Shown here piece by piece: positions 54,304-61,756 of a DNA stretch of 64,000 bases. Each line of letters starts with the position of its first letter. Position 1 is the first letter of the stretch. A program made the position numbers and the translations under genes. The stretch is taken from the NCBI RefSeq assembly GCF_030450055.1, contig NZ_CP118480.1, positions 2,197,415 to 2,261,414 on the forward strand. Direction: 5' to 3'. Origin of the DNA: Gallaecimonas kandeliae (GTDB lineage Bacteria > Pseudomonadota > Gammaproteobacteria > Enterobacterales > Gallaecimonadaceae). The notes under the pieces are model-generated. The model had not been told where the DNA came from and ran no database searches. It saw nothing but the letters and a program-made list of their open reading frames with translations.

Positions 54304-55200
54304 ATGAGCAAGCCAAAACTTTTTATGACCGGCGGCACCGGCTTCATCGGCCAGGGGCTCTGCCAGGCCCTGGAAGGCCGCTTCGCGATCACAGTCCTGA
54401 CCCGTGACAAGGACAAGGCCAGGAAGCGCCTCGGCCCTGACATCAGCCTTTGCGACCGGGTGCCGGACTTAGGCGGCTTCGACGCCGTGGTCAACCTGGC
54501 CGGTGAGCCCATCGCCGACAAACGCTGGACACCCCGCCAGAAGCAGCGGATGCAGGACAGCCGCTGGCGCCTGACCGAAGAGCTGGTGGCGGCCATGGCC
54601 CAGGCCAAGGCACCGCCACGGGTCTTCATCAGCGGCTCCGCTGTCGGCTACTACGGCCCCCAGCCGCCAGAGGTGGTGGTCTCAGAGGCCTTCACCGGCG
54701 TCACCGAGGACTTCGGCCACGCCCTCTGCGCCGGCTGGGAGGCCAGGGCCCGGCAGGCCCAGGGCTTCACCCGGGTCTGCCTGCTGCGCACCGGCATGGT
54801 GCTGGGCCGCTCCGGCGGGGCCCTCAAGAAGATGCTGCCCGCCTTCCGCCTGGGCCTCGGCGGCCCCGTAGGCAAGGGGGAGCAGATCCTGAGCTGGATA
54901 GCCCATGCCGACATGGTGCGGGCCATCGTCTTCCTGCTTGACCGCGACGATCTCTCTGGCCCCTTCGACTGCACGGCCCCCAGCCCCGTTTCCAGCCGGG
55001 ACTTCGCCAAGGCCCTGGGCCGAGCCCTGCACAGGCCCGCCCTGCTGCCCCTGCCCGCCTTTGTGCCCAAGCTCTTGCTGGGGGAAGGGGCCACCCTGCT
55101 GCTGGACGGCCAGAAGGTCATTCCCAAGCGGCTGCTGGAGGCAGGATTCGAGTTCCTCTACCCAGAGCTGGACAGGGCGCTGGAGGCGATACTGGCCTGA
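54304..55200 (+). CDS. yfcH: TIGR01777-type nucleoside-diphosphate-sugar epimerase-like protein (YfcH)
   Basis: The 298-residue protein has an N-terminal Rossmann motif FMTGGTGFIGQGLC, the SDR-like SGSAVGYYGP and WEARARQAQ segments, and a C-terminal domain ending FEFLYPELDRALEAIL, as in YfcH/SulA-like proteins. Substrate unknown. A strong GGAGGAAGGG ribosome-binding site precedes the ATG at 54304. It is divergent from the perM-like gene. Confidence 0.87.
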   Translation: MSKPKLFMTGGTGFIGQGLCQALEGRFAITVLTRDKDKARKRLGPDISLCDRVPDLGGFDAVVNLAGEPIADKRWTPRQKQRMQDSRWRLTEELVAAMAQAKAPPRVFISGSAVGYYGPQPPEVVVSEAFTGVTEDFGHALCAGWEARARQAQGFTRVCLLRTGMVLGRSGGALKKMLPAFRLGLGGPVGKGEQILSWIAHADMVRAIVFLLDRDDLSGPFDCTAPSPVSSRDFAKALGRALHRPALLPLPAFVPKLLLGEGATLLLDGQKVIPKRLLEAGFEFLYPELDRALEAILA

Positions 55201-55299
55201 GCAATGCTGGACATTTTTTGTACTCAAGCCCCGGACAAGCCCTGGCCGCCCGCCCTTCCTTTTGGCTCAATGAGGAAAACCCCAAGGGAGGCGGCTCTC

Positions 55300-56217
55300 A
55301 TGACCCTGTTCAATGGCCTCAGCACGGCACAATACAACCTCTTCCGATCAGGCGAACTGCGCCAGGCTCCAGGCGGCGGCCTCATGGGCTTGCTGCGCCT
55401 CTACAAGCCGGCCCTGGCCCTGGGTTTTCAGGAAAAAACATGGTGGCTCTTCGTGCTGCTGCAATGGGCCGCCCTGCTGCTGGGCGTGCTGCTGTGGCTG
55501 CCGGCCCTGCAGCTGATGCCCACCGACAGCTGGTACAGACTCCAGGGCAACGGCGGTGGCCAGGCCCTGGCATTGTGCTGGACTTTCGTCTGCATCTGGC
55601 TGGCGGCCCTGCCCCTGTCCCTGGCCGGGGCCGGCATGAGTGCGGTGCTGCTGCTGCGTCGCACCCAGGGGCAGGCCAGCGCCTCGGCCTGCTGGCGCCT
55701 GGTGCTGCCCAGGGCCCTGCAACTCTGGGCCCTGCACTGGCTGGATGTCTGGCTCTGCGTCAAGCTGGCCGCAAGCCGCCTGCTGGCGGCCCTCGGCAGC
55801 GCCAAGGCAGCACAGGCCAGGGAACAGCAACTGGCCTGGAAGCTGGCCCTCTGCGGCCTGCCCCCTGCCCTGCTGAACGGCACGCCCCTGGTCAGGGCCG
55901 GCCGGGAGGCCGTCTTCTTCGCCAGTCGCCACACAGAGCAGCTGGCCAGGCTCAGGGCCGGCTACCGCAGCCTGAGCCGGTGGCTGGGCGTCCTCGTCTT
56001 CGTCGCCGTGCTGGTGCTCTTCCACAAACAAGGGCTGTCGCCTGCCGCAAACGGCAAGCCTTACGACGCCGTCCTGGGCGTCCTCTTCTGGGCCGGCCTG
56101 CCGTTGCTGGCGGCCGTGGCCTTCAACCTGCTGCTGCTCAAGCCTGTCTATGTGCTGGGTGTCTCTGACCTCTATTACCGTCATCTGGAGGAGCTTGGCG
56201 AAGAGACGGCTGAGTAG
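55300..56217 (+). CDS. Integral membrane protein of unknown function
   Basis: I do not recognise a family. The 305-residue protein has about five hydrophobic segments (roughly residues 40-65, 90-115, 140-165, 230-250 and 265-290) and many Trp and Leu residues, with a conserved-looking N-terminus MTLFNGLSTAQYNLFRSGELRQ. I start at the ATG at 55300, preceded by GGGAGG; an open frame extends 96 bases upstream. It is the last ordinary high-GC gene before the gene-free stretch. Confidence 0.65.
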   Translation: MTLFNGLSTAQYNLFRSGELRQAPGGGLMGLLRLYKPALALGFQEKTWWLFVLLQWAALLLGVLLWLPALQLMPTDSWYRLQGNGGGQALALCWTFVCIWLAALPLSLAGAGMSAVLLLRRTQGQASASACWRLVLPRALQLWALHWLDVWLCVKLAASRLLAALGSAKAAQAREQQLAWKLALCGLPPALLNGTPLVRAGREAVFFASRHTEQLARLRAGYRSLSRWLGVLVFVAVLVLFHKQGLSPAANGKPYDAVLGVLFWAGLPLLAAVAFNLLLLKPVYVLGVSDLYYRHLEELGEETAE

Positions 56218-56504
56218 AGTCTTTGCCTGGGTGGCCCCTTGCTGCTTCCTTAAGCTCTCTTGTTAAGAGGGGGTTATTGTGGTTTGCTTTCAGGGAATTA
56301 GGGATGTCTGCGGCGGCTATCAAGGAGGATCGGCAGGGCGGTAGCGTGGGATTTTGATGTGCCAGGGTAGCTTGCCGTAACAAACAGGTCCCGAGTTGGA
56401 AGCCGTCCATGGCGGTTCATTCCGGCTCGCCCTTCCAGAGGCGAGCGCGAAGCTGCATGAAAGCAGCGCTTTCATTTCTAGCTTGGCCCCGGCGGCGCGG
56501 CTTT

Positions 56505-56705
56505 TGTTCGCGGGGGGCGCCCCGCAGCGCCATACTTTTGGGGTCAAAAGTAGGCAAAAACCGGCCCCACGCTGCGCTTCTCCTTCGCCTCTGGTCGCTT
56601 GCCGCTGACCGCTGCATACGCGGGTCCAACCACGTATTACGCTCGCTCGGCGTCCTGCCTCACGTCAGCTCACGCTCCCGGCGGCTCAGCGCTGCGCTTA
56701 ACGGG
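56505..56705 (+). repeat. Diverged intergenic repeat, copy A
   Basis: Starts near CGCCATACTTTTGGGGTCAAAAGT and ends near CTCCCGGCGG...GCGCTTAACGGGGC. Copy B on the opposite strand (56838-57070) shares the order of landmarks: ATACTTTG hairpin, CTCTGGTCGCT, CATACGCG, CACGTATT, CTCCCGGCGG and the GCTT...GGGGC end. Its first part carries a hairpin ACTTTTG/CAAAAGT (56532-56549). Confidence 0.6.
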
Positions 56706-56837
56706 GCAAAAGCGCCATCACCATTGGCTTAAGTTTCTGGCCTGAGGTCCCGCAGCTCCGTTCGTGCTTCTGCACAACACAAGGAAGAAACAAGAGCCCA
56801 GTACAGCTAACCGAGCTGGCAGGTGAGACCCCGGAGC

Positions 56838-57070
56838 CCCTTTTAAGTGAAGCGCCTTGCCGCCGGGAGTGAAAGGCCAGCCGAGACAGGACGGCAGGGG
56901 GCCGCCCAAGTGCAGGCGAATACGTGCCGGGAGCGCGTATGAGCCGGTGGCCTCCGAGCGACCAGAGGTAAGGACATCGCGTAACGCCAGGGGCGGTGCC
57001 TTTGGATGGGCAGCCCCGCTGACTTTGTGCGAAAACAAAGTATCCCGCCCGCCGGGGCGGGACCCGGCAA
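56838..57070 (-). repeat. Diverged intergenic repeat, copy B (inverted)
   Basis: Read on the minus strand this copy contains ATACTTTG with the hairpin ACTTTGT/ACAAAGT, CTCTGGTCGCTC, CATACGCGC, CACGTATTC, CTCCCGGCGGC and ends in CACTTAAAAGGGGC, in the same order as copy A. It begins with a second hairpin TCCCGCCC/GGGCGGGA (57043-57062 on the plus strand). Confidence 0.6.
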
Positions 57071-57479
57071 GCAATAAGCCATGCCGCAGGCATATCATCC
57101 GCCCTTTTGGCTAAGTCAAGACGGTTTGAAACGGCTGGCCGTTGGGCAGAGGCCAGCTCCCTTCAGTTTTTTGGATGGGCATACAGTATGAACGGCATTG
57201 GACGCAGACAGATGCGCACCATCCTCCCCGAGCAATGCGCGTTTTACACCTCCAACCAGTAGTAAGTGGTTGATGGAGCGGGTTTTATCGTGATCCGATG
57301 AGTAGATAGTCGAGCCAGGGCTGGAATGATAACGCGCATGCTCGTTTTCATTCTTGGACATATTATGGCAGTAGAGAAATGTAATGGGAGATCAGTACCT
57401 TGCTTAAAGTTTATGGCGCTGATCTAATGAGACAAAGCGAGCATGCGCACTATTACGCTGTTATGACTAAAATTAAACT

Positions 57480-58022
57480 ATGAGAACTCTTCAAGAATTA
57501 TTAATCGAATACTGGTATGACCAATTGGATCTTGAATCAATCAAGAAATGGGCATATTCGTATATTTCTGAAAATGACGATATTCCTGAAGAACTATTTG
57601 AACTGCTGGATGCGGACAAATATCAATTTGAAAGTTTACTTTTGAAATTGTCAATGACAATAGAGAAAGATTTCTCTAGCCAATCAGTAGGAGCGGAGAT
57701 ATTGGCGGCTAAACATCTAATTAAAGTGGCTGCAAATTACCTCGAAGGCAAATTAACTCCAGTGGATGTCTGTAGAGTTGTTGGAAAAATCGATAGTGGA
57801 TTTTTGGGTGCCCCAAGAGGGTTACCAAAAAATGTTGCCTATTATCCCAATTGGTTGGGTAACCTATATGATAGTTGTGATTGGTGCGACGAAACATGGA
57901 CAAGTGACAGTGCTCCGCACCTAAAATCAGACTTAGAAGCTCAATTGGTAGTTGTAGAACAGTGGATCGAAAGTCATAACAATTCAAGCAAGAAGGACGC
58001 GGTAAACCGCGCCTCTTCTTGA
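57480..58022 (+). CDS. Hypothetical protein of a gene cassette
   Basis: I do not recognise this 180-residue acidic protein. It is rich in Leu, Asp and Glu with predicted helices in the first half (LQELLIEYWYDQLDLESIKKWAYSYISEND) and a C-terminal part with two cysteines in SCDWCDETW. Base composition is far more AT-rich than neighbouring core genes, a sign of transfer. Its 3' end runs through the attC-like site at 57975-58031, so the last residues are encoded by the recombination site. The gene starts soon after a GTTATG (57460-57465) resembling a recombination end, with a leader of only about 15 bases. Confidence 0.7.
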   Translation: MRTLQELLIEYWYDQLDLESIKKWAYSYISENDDIPEELFELLDADKYQFESLLLKLSMTIEKDFSSQSVGAEILAAKHLIKVAANYLEGKLTPVDVCRVVGKIDSGFLGAPRGLPKNVAYYPNWLGNLYDSCDWCDETWTSDSAPHLKSDLEAQLVVVEQWIESHNNSSKKDAVNRASS

Positions 58023-58031
58023 GGCGTTATG
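57975..58031 (+). other. attC-like recombination site 1
   Basis: This 57-bp site starts CATAACAATTCAAG and ends CTTGAGGCGTTATG, so the outer R boxes (CATAAC and GTTATG) and the L-box arms are complementary, with GGACGCGG / CCGCGCC in the centre. This is the standard short attC structure of integron cassettes. It includes the stop of the preceding gene. Confidence 0.85.
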
Positions 58032-58044
58032 TTTTAGAGAGAGT

Positions 58045-58359
58045 ATGGACGCACATAAAGATCAATCAATAAGGAAGAAATACTCTTCCGCATTAATGTC
58101 GAACCAAAAGTGGAACAAACTGTTTTTGGTCATGGCCGAGCACGGGAGGGATTTCTCAGGTATCGAGTATCATTTCACCGATACCCAGAATGTATTCTAT
58201 GGTCATGCCCCTTGTGAGCAGCAAGTGTGGGAAACAGCTATTGACGACCCTGTAGAGGGTATTGGCGGTCCTGTTGAGTACAAGCATATTGAATATATTT
58301 TTATACCAAGAGTATTTTCTTATAGATCCTATAATAATGCTCCTCTGAAAAATCGATAA
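58045..58359 (+). CDS. Hypothetical protein of a gene cassette
   Basis: The 104-residue product has no family I can name. It has a basic N-terminal helix (DQSIRKKYSSALMSNQKWNKLFLVMAEHG) and a beta-rich second half with DTQNVFYGHAPCEQQVWETAIDDPVEGIGGPVEYKHIEYIF. AT-rich relative to the core genome. It begins 14 bp after attC-like site 1 and is followed at once by a second tiny frame. Confidence 0.6.
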   Translation: MDAHKDQSIRKKYSSALMSNQKWNKLFLVMAEHGRDFSGIEYHFTDTQNVFYGHAPCEQQVWETAIDDPVEGIGGPVEYKHIEYIFIPRVFSYRSYNNAPLKNR

Positions 58360-58458
58360 ATGAATATAGGCCGCTTTTTAGTGGAGCTCAATAAAATAGG
58401 TAGCTTTCCCATAGAAGAAACTGATTCAGGTATATTGGTTCATGGCTATAAAACATAA
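58360..58458 (+). CDS. Small ORF in the same cassette
   Basis: A 32-residue frame (MNIGRFLVELNKIGSFPIEETDSGILVHGYKT) begins at the base after the previous stop and ends at the start of attC-like site 2, filling the cassette exactly. Either it is a second cassette gene, translationally coupled, or the C-terminal half of a protein split by a frameshift. No separate ribosome-binding site is seen. Confidence 0.4.
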   Translation: MNIGRFLVELNKIGSFPIEETDSGILVHGYKT

Positions 58459-58545
58459 CAATCTGGTCAAGTTCACTCCGCCCCATCGGGGCTGCGCGGG
58501 ACAAATTAAGCTGCGCTCAATTTGCCCCTTACCAGGGCGTTAGAC
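58453..58545 (+). other. attC-like recombination site 2
   Basis: About 93 bp from ACATAACAATCTGGTCAAG to CTTACCAGGGCGTTAGAC. The 3' end has the canonical GCGTTAGAC R' box, the inner CTGGT/ACCAG arms pair, and the centre holds GC-rich complementary stretches. The 5' box (ATAAC) is imperfectly complementary to the 3' box. Confidence 0.8.
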
Positions 58546-58558
58546 CTCACATCATCAC

Positions 58559-59233
58559 ATGGACACGCTGTTAGCCGTCGGCTTGCTGCTATCTCTGTTT
58601 GGCGCGCCATTGTTGCTGCTTTTCGCGCGTACATTGAAAGCGGATCCAATGGCTTTCCCAACCCGGATTTGCTTATGGCTCGTAGCGGGAGCTGCCTTCG
58701 CGATTGCTTCTACAGCTGGGGAAAACTGGCCCCATCTGCTCGGCTTGTCCAGCTTGTCATGGCTCGTATTCGGAAGTGGCATTGCCACTGCCCTTGCCGT
58801 CTTGGCCGGATGGCCTTTCTGTCAACTACTTCAGCGGCAAACGACCAGAACGAACACAACTGATTCCGTGCCCCTACGAGCTCTACTCAGCCGCTCACTT
58901 CGGTCAAAAGTGTTCGTTATATGCACTGCAGCCGTGACCGAAGAAGCTTTGTACCGAGGCTATGCCATTGGGGTTGGTGGCGTGCTTCTACACAGCACAC
59001 ATGCAGCGGTAGTGCTCTCGCTGATCTCGTTTACGGTCGCGCACTTTCGCTGGGGCGCCGCGCACATGCTTTCCGTCGTTTGGGCAGGTGCCTTGTTATC
59101 CGCCCTATTCGTTCTCACAGAAAACATTCTCGCTTGCATGGTCGCCCATTTGTTGATCGATGCAGTCGGTGTGCTTCTGGCGCATGCGCTATTTCGCCAC
59201 AATGCAGCTCGGCTTCTGCCAAGAAGCGAATGA
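58559..59233 (+). CDS. CPBP-family intramembrane metalloprotease, cassette-borne
   Basis: The 224-residue membrane protein (about eight helices) has the CPBP/Abi motifs EEALYRGYA (EExxxR), FTVAHFRWG (FxxxH) and MVAHLLIDAVG (HxxxD). These proteases process prenylated proteins or peptides, and in bacteria some give self-immunity to bacteriocins. Located 13 bp after attC-like site 2 and ending one base before attC-like site 3, so it is a complete cassette. Confidence 0.85.
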   Translation: MDTLLAVGLLLSLFGAPLLLLFARTLKADPMAFPTRICLWLVAGAAFAIASTAGENWPHLLGLSSLSWLVFGSGIATALAVLAGWPFCQLLQRQTTRTNTTDSVPLRALLSRSLRSKVFVICTAAVTEEALYRGYAIGVGGVLLHSTHAAVVLSLISFTVAHFRWGAAHMLSVVWAGALLSALFVLTENILACMVAHLLIDAVGVLLAHALFRHNAARLLPRSE

Positions 59234-59234
59234 T

Positions 59235-59291
59235 GTCTAACCATTCCTTCAAGCGGACGCCTAACGGCGCCGCTTAAGTCAAACGTTAAGA
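59235..59291 (+). other. attC-like recombination site 3
   Basis: 57 bp beginning GTCTAACCATTCCTTCAAGCGGACGC, a near match to many attC sites, with GGCGCCGC in the centre and ending CTTAAGTCAAACGTTAAGA. The 3' R' box (GTTAAGA) is degenerate compared with GTTAGAC, so this may be the decayed right boundary of the array. Confidence 0.75.
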
Positions 59292-59396
59292 TTCGTGATA
59301 GGGAAATCTCGCTGTTTACCTTCGCCCTCCCTGCCGCAGGCGCCATATAGAAATTGATAGTATCCTTGCATCAGCAATCCCAGCATAGAGGCACTT

Positions 59397-60482
59397 ATGA
59401 GTGAGCGAAAGAAACTACCCTTTTTAGATCGCTTTCTGACGCTCTGGATATTTCTTGCCATGTTCATAGGGGTGATGGGGGGCTATCTCTTTCCTGGCGT
59501 GAAGGACGTCATCAACGCCTTTCAGGTCGGGACTACGAACATCCCTATCGCTGTCGGCCTTATCCTGATGATGTATCCGCCGTTGGCGAAGGTCCGTTAT
59601 GAGAAGCTGCATGAAGTGTTCGGTGAATACAGGGTGTTGGCGCTTTCCCTTGTCCAGAACTGGCTTATAGGCCCCTTCCTCATGTTTGGCCTGGCCGTCG
59701 CTTTCCTGTCCGAGCACCATGAATACATGGTCGGCTTGATCCTTATCGGTTTGGCGCGATGCATTGCCATGGTTATCGTCTGGAACGATCTCGCCGCCGG
59801 TGACCGGGAGTATTGCGCCGGACTCGTCGCTTTCAATTCGATCTTCCAGGTGCTGTTCTTCTCGGTCTACGCCTGGTTCTTTATCACCAAGCTGCCCGGC
59901 TGGCTTGGTTTGGAGGGGGCTATAGTCGATATCTCCATGGGGCAAATCGCCCAGTCGGTCTTTATCTACCTTGGGATCCCGTTCCTGGCAGGAATGCTGA
60001 CCCGGTTTATCGGCCTCAAGACCAAGGGTGAAGAGTGGTATCAGAAGAAGCTGCTCCCCAAGATCAGCCCCCTGACCTTGGCCTTTCTTTTGTTCACCAT
60101 CCTGATCATGTTTTCCCTCAAAGGGGAGTACATAGTCCAGCTGCCTTTCGATGTGATCCGCATCGCCATACCGCTGTCGATCTACTTCCTCGTGATGTTC
60201 CTGGCATCCTTTTATATGTCCAGGAAGGTGGGTGCAACCTATGAGCAGGCAACCACGCTTTCTTTCACGGCGGCGTCGAACAACTTTGAATTGGCCATTG
60301 CCGTCGCCATCGCCGTCTTCGGCATCGACTCGGGGGAAGCCTTTGCGGCCGTTATCGGGCCCCTTGTCGAAGTGCCAGTCCTCATCAGCCTGGTGAACCT
60401 GGCATTTTGGTTCAAGAGAAAATATTTCCCCTATGTCGTCAAGACGGCAACAGGCACATGCCACCTCAGCTCCAAACCCTGA
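59397..60482 (+). CDS. acr3: Arsenite efflux transporter ACR3
   Basis: The 361-residue membrane protein with ten helices belongs to the ACR3 arsenite exporter family. It has the transport cysteine in [16 protein letters not shown], the [10 protein letters not shown] segment and the [13 protein letters not shown] motif of helix 9. It should export As(OH)3 or antimonite driven by the membrane potential. It lies 105 bp after the third attC-like site. No arsR or arsC gene accompanies it in the window, so its regulation is not evident. Its base composition is lower in GC than the core genes. Confidence 0.92.
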   Translation: MSERKKLPFLDRFLTLWIFLAMFIGVMGGYLFPGVKDVINAFQVGTTNIPIAVGLILMMYPPLAKVRYEKLHEVFGEYRVLALSLVQNWLIGPFLMFGLAVAFLSEHHEYMVGLILIGLARCIAMVIVWNDLAAGDREYCAGLVAFNSIFQVLFFSVYAWFFITKLPGWLGLEGAIVDISMGQIAQSVFIYLGIPFLAGMLTRFIGLKTKGEEWYQKKLLPKISPLTLAFLLFTILIMFSLKGEYIVQLPFDVIRIAIPLSIYFLVMFLASFYMSRKVGATYEQATTLSFTAASNNFELAIAVAIAVFGIDSGEAFAAVIGPLVEVPVLISLVNLAFWFKRKYFPYVVKTATGTCHLSSKP

Positions 60483-60668
60483 TTTGGTGCCAACAGGACA
60501 GCCACTTTGAGCCTGGTTAGCAACAATGCTCTTCCGGCAATGGAACAAACCGAAAGCACCTTCCATTGCCCCTGGTCCTGACGCCAGGAAAAACGCGTTA
60601 TCCAGGGCTTGCTTTCATCGCGGCCTTCTCAGAGGATGCCTCACTTGAACAGAAAAGGACTTCTCGCC

Positions 60669-60728
60669 ATGAAACTTCCTCTTTACCTGCTGTTGGCTCC
60701 CTTGCTGGGTACCTGCGCCACCATTTGA
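60669..60728 (+). pseudogene. Possible remnant of a lipoprotein gene
   Basis: A 19-residue frame MKLPLYLLLAPLLGTCATI has the form of a lipoprotein signal peptide (hydrophobic run then LLGTCA) followed immediately by a stop. No continuation is found downstream before the LysR gene, which is on the other strand. Either a decayed lipoprotein gene or chance. Confidence 0.3.
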
Positions 60729-60752
60729 CACCAAACACGGCGCTAAGGAAGC

Positions 60753-61652
60753 CTAAGCTCCCCTTTTTAGTTCTTCACGATACATATCCATGAGATGCGC
60801 CAAGAATGCCCTGACCTTCTCAAGGGGGTATTTACGGCCGGAATAAAAGGCATGGAGTACGAGATCCTCAGGCTCGTACTCGAGGTCGATTTGCACCAGG
60901 GTGCCCTTGTCTAGCTCAGCCTGGCAGGCATGAGTGGGCAAGATGGCAAAGCCAAGCCCTTTCAGTGCCGCGGCCTTGGCCATGTTCCCACTGTTGACCT
61001 TAAAGCCAGACTGCACCTGGATGCTGTGCCCCTCTTTGAACCGCCAGGGCATGCCTTGCAAGGCGGTCAGGCTGGTGATGCAGGGGCCTTTGCTCAGTTC
61101 CTCCAAGGAGCGCGGCAAGGGAACCTGGTCAAGGAGCTGCGGTGCTGCCACTACGGCACTTGGCCAACGCATCACTTCCTTGGCAACCCAGCCGGAATCG
61201 TCCAGGGACCCACGGGCAAAACGCAGGATAAGATCAAAGCCTTCCAGCAAGCCTTCAGTGGGGTTGAGCTGGGTATCGCAGCTCAGCTGGATCTGCGGAT
61301 GCCGCAGGCAAAAGTCGGCGGCCACCTCGGCCAGGAAGGGGATATCCGGCATGATGAGCTTGAGGTGGCCTGACAGGCTGTCGCCGTGCTGGGAGGCTTC
61401 TTCCAGGGCGTCATCCAGGGCTTGCGTCAATGGCGCCAGGGACAGATAAAGCTGCTTGCCCGCCGCCGTCGGGATCATCTTGCGGGTGGTGCGCTCCAGC
61501 AGTCGCAAATTAAGCTGTTGCTCCAATAAGGCCACATGGCGGCTGACGTTGGAGCTAGGCAATGACAATCGCTCTGCCGCCTTCTTGAAGCTCAGCTGTT
61601 CATAAACGGCCTGGAAGCTGAGCAGCCACTGCAGTTCGATCTTATCTATCAC
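60753..61652 (-). CDS. LysR-family transcriptional regulator
   Basis: The 299-residue regulator has the LysR winged helix-turn-helix (LLSFQAVYEQLSFKKAAERLSLPSSNVSRHVALLEQQLN) and a two-lobed substrate-binding domain. The C-terminal half (GFGHV-type region with PLEKVRAFLAHLMD) resembles the CrgA-like group. It is divergent from the adjacent flavin monooxygenase, which is its likely target. A 10-bp palindrome (61685-61694) lies in the shared intergenic region. Confidence 0.9.
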   Translation of the reverse strand: MIDKIELQWLLSFQAVYEQLSFKKAAERLSLPSSNVSRHVALLEQQLNLRLLERTTRKMIPTAAGKQLYLSLAPLTQALDDALEEASQHGDSLSGHLKLIMPDIPFLAEVAADFCLRHPQIQLSCDTQLNPTEGLLEGFDLILRFARGSLDDSGWVAKEVMRWPSAVVAAPQLLDQVPLPRSLEELSKGPCITSLTALQGMPWRFKEGHSIQVQSGFKVNSGNMAKAAALKGLGFAILPTHACQAELDKGTLVQIDLEYEPEDLVLHAFYSGRKYPLEKVRAFLAHLMDMYREELKRGA

Positions 61653-61684
61653 CCATTATCCCGCCGAATAGGATTAACAACGCA

Positions 61685-61694
61685 ATGCTAGCAT
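61685..61694. promoter_or_regulatory. Palindrome in the lysR-monooxygenase intergenic region
   Basis: ATGCTAGCAT is a perfect 10-bp palindrome 33 bp from the LysR start and 62 bp from the monooxygenase start. Position fits a LysR regulator site, but the motif is short. Confidence 0.35.
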
Positions 61695-61756
61695 CTTTAT
61701 CCCGATTAATGGTTTTGTGACTATCCCAGCCGAACTTCACTCAGAGGCAGGGACAG

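Larger units (their letters stand above)
56220..57479. other. Gene-free stretch with a repeat pair
   Basis: About 1.26 kb with no convincing gene. All frames give only Pro/Arg/Ser-rich or short products without a start signal or domain. It contains the inverted repeat pair described separately, several hairpins, including GCTGGCC/GGCCAGC around 57137-57161, and a moderate-GC transition into the cassette region. GC drops from about 57.1 kb. Confidence 0.7.

Noticed and set aside
56396-57098. Several overlapping open frames of 60-130 codons on both strands
   Set aside because: They lie in the inverted repeat pair, are Pro/Arg/Ser-rich without domains, overlap one another in many frames and have no ribosome-binding sites. 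Repeat-derived frames are the better explanation.
57116-57361. Open frame of 81 codons on the minus strand
   Set aside because: It has no recognisable domain, begins in the AT-rich leader and ends within hairpin-forming sequence. It could be a small gene, but nothing supports it beyond openness.
60566-60793. Open frame of 75 codons on the plus strand
   Set aside because: It overlaps the end of the LysR gene on the other strand, has no domain or ribosome-binding site, and its composition is not protein-like.
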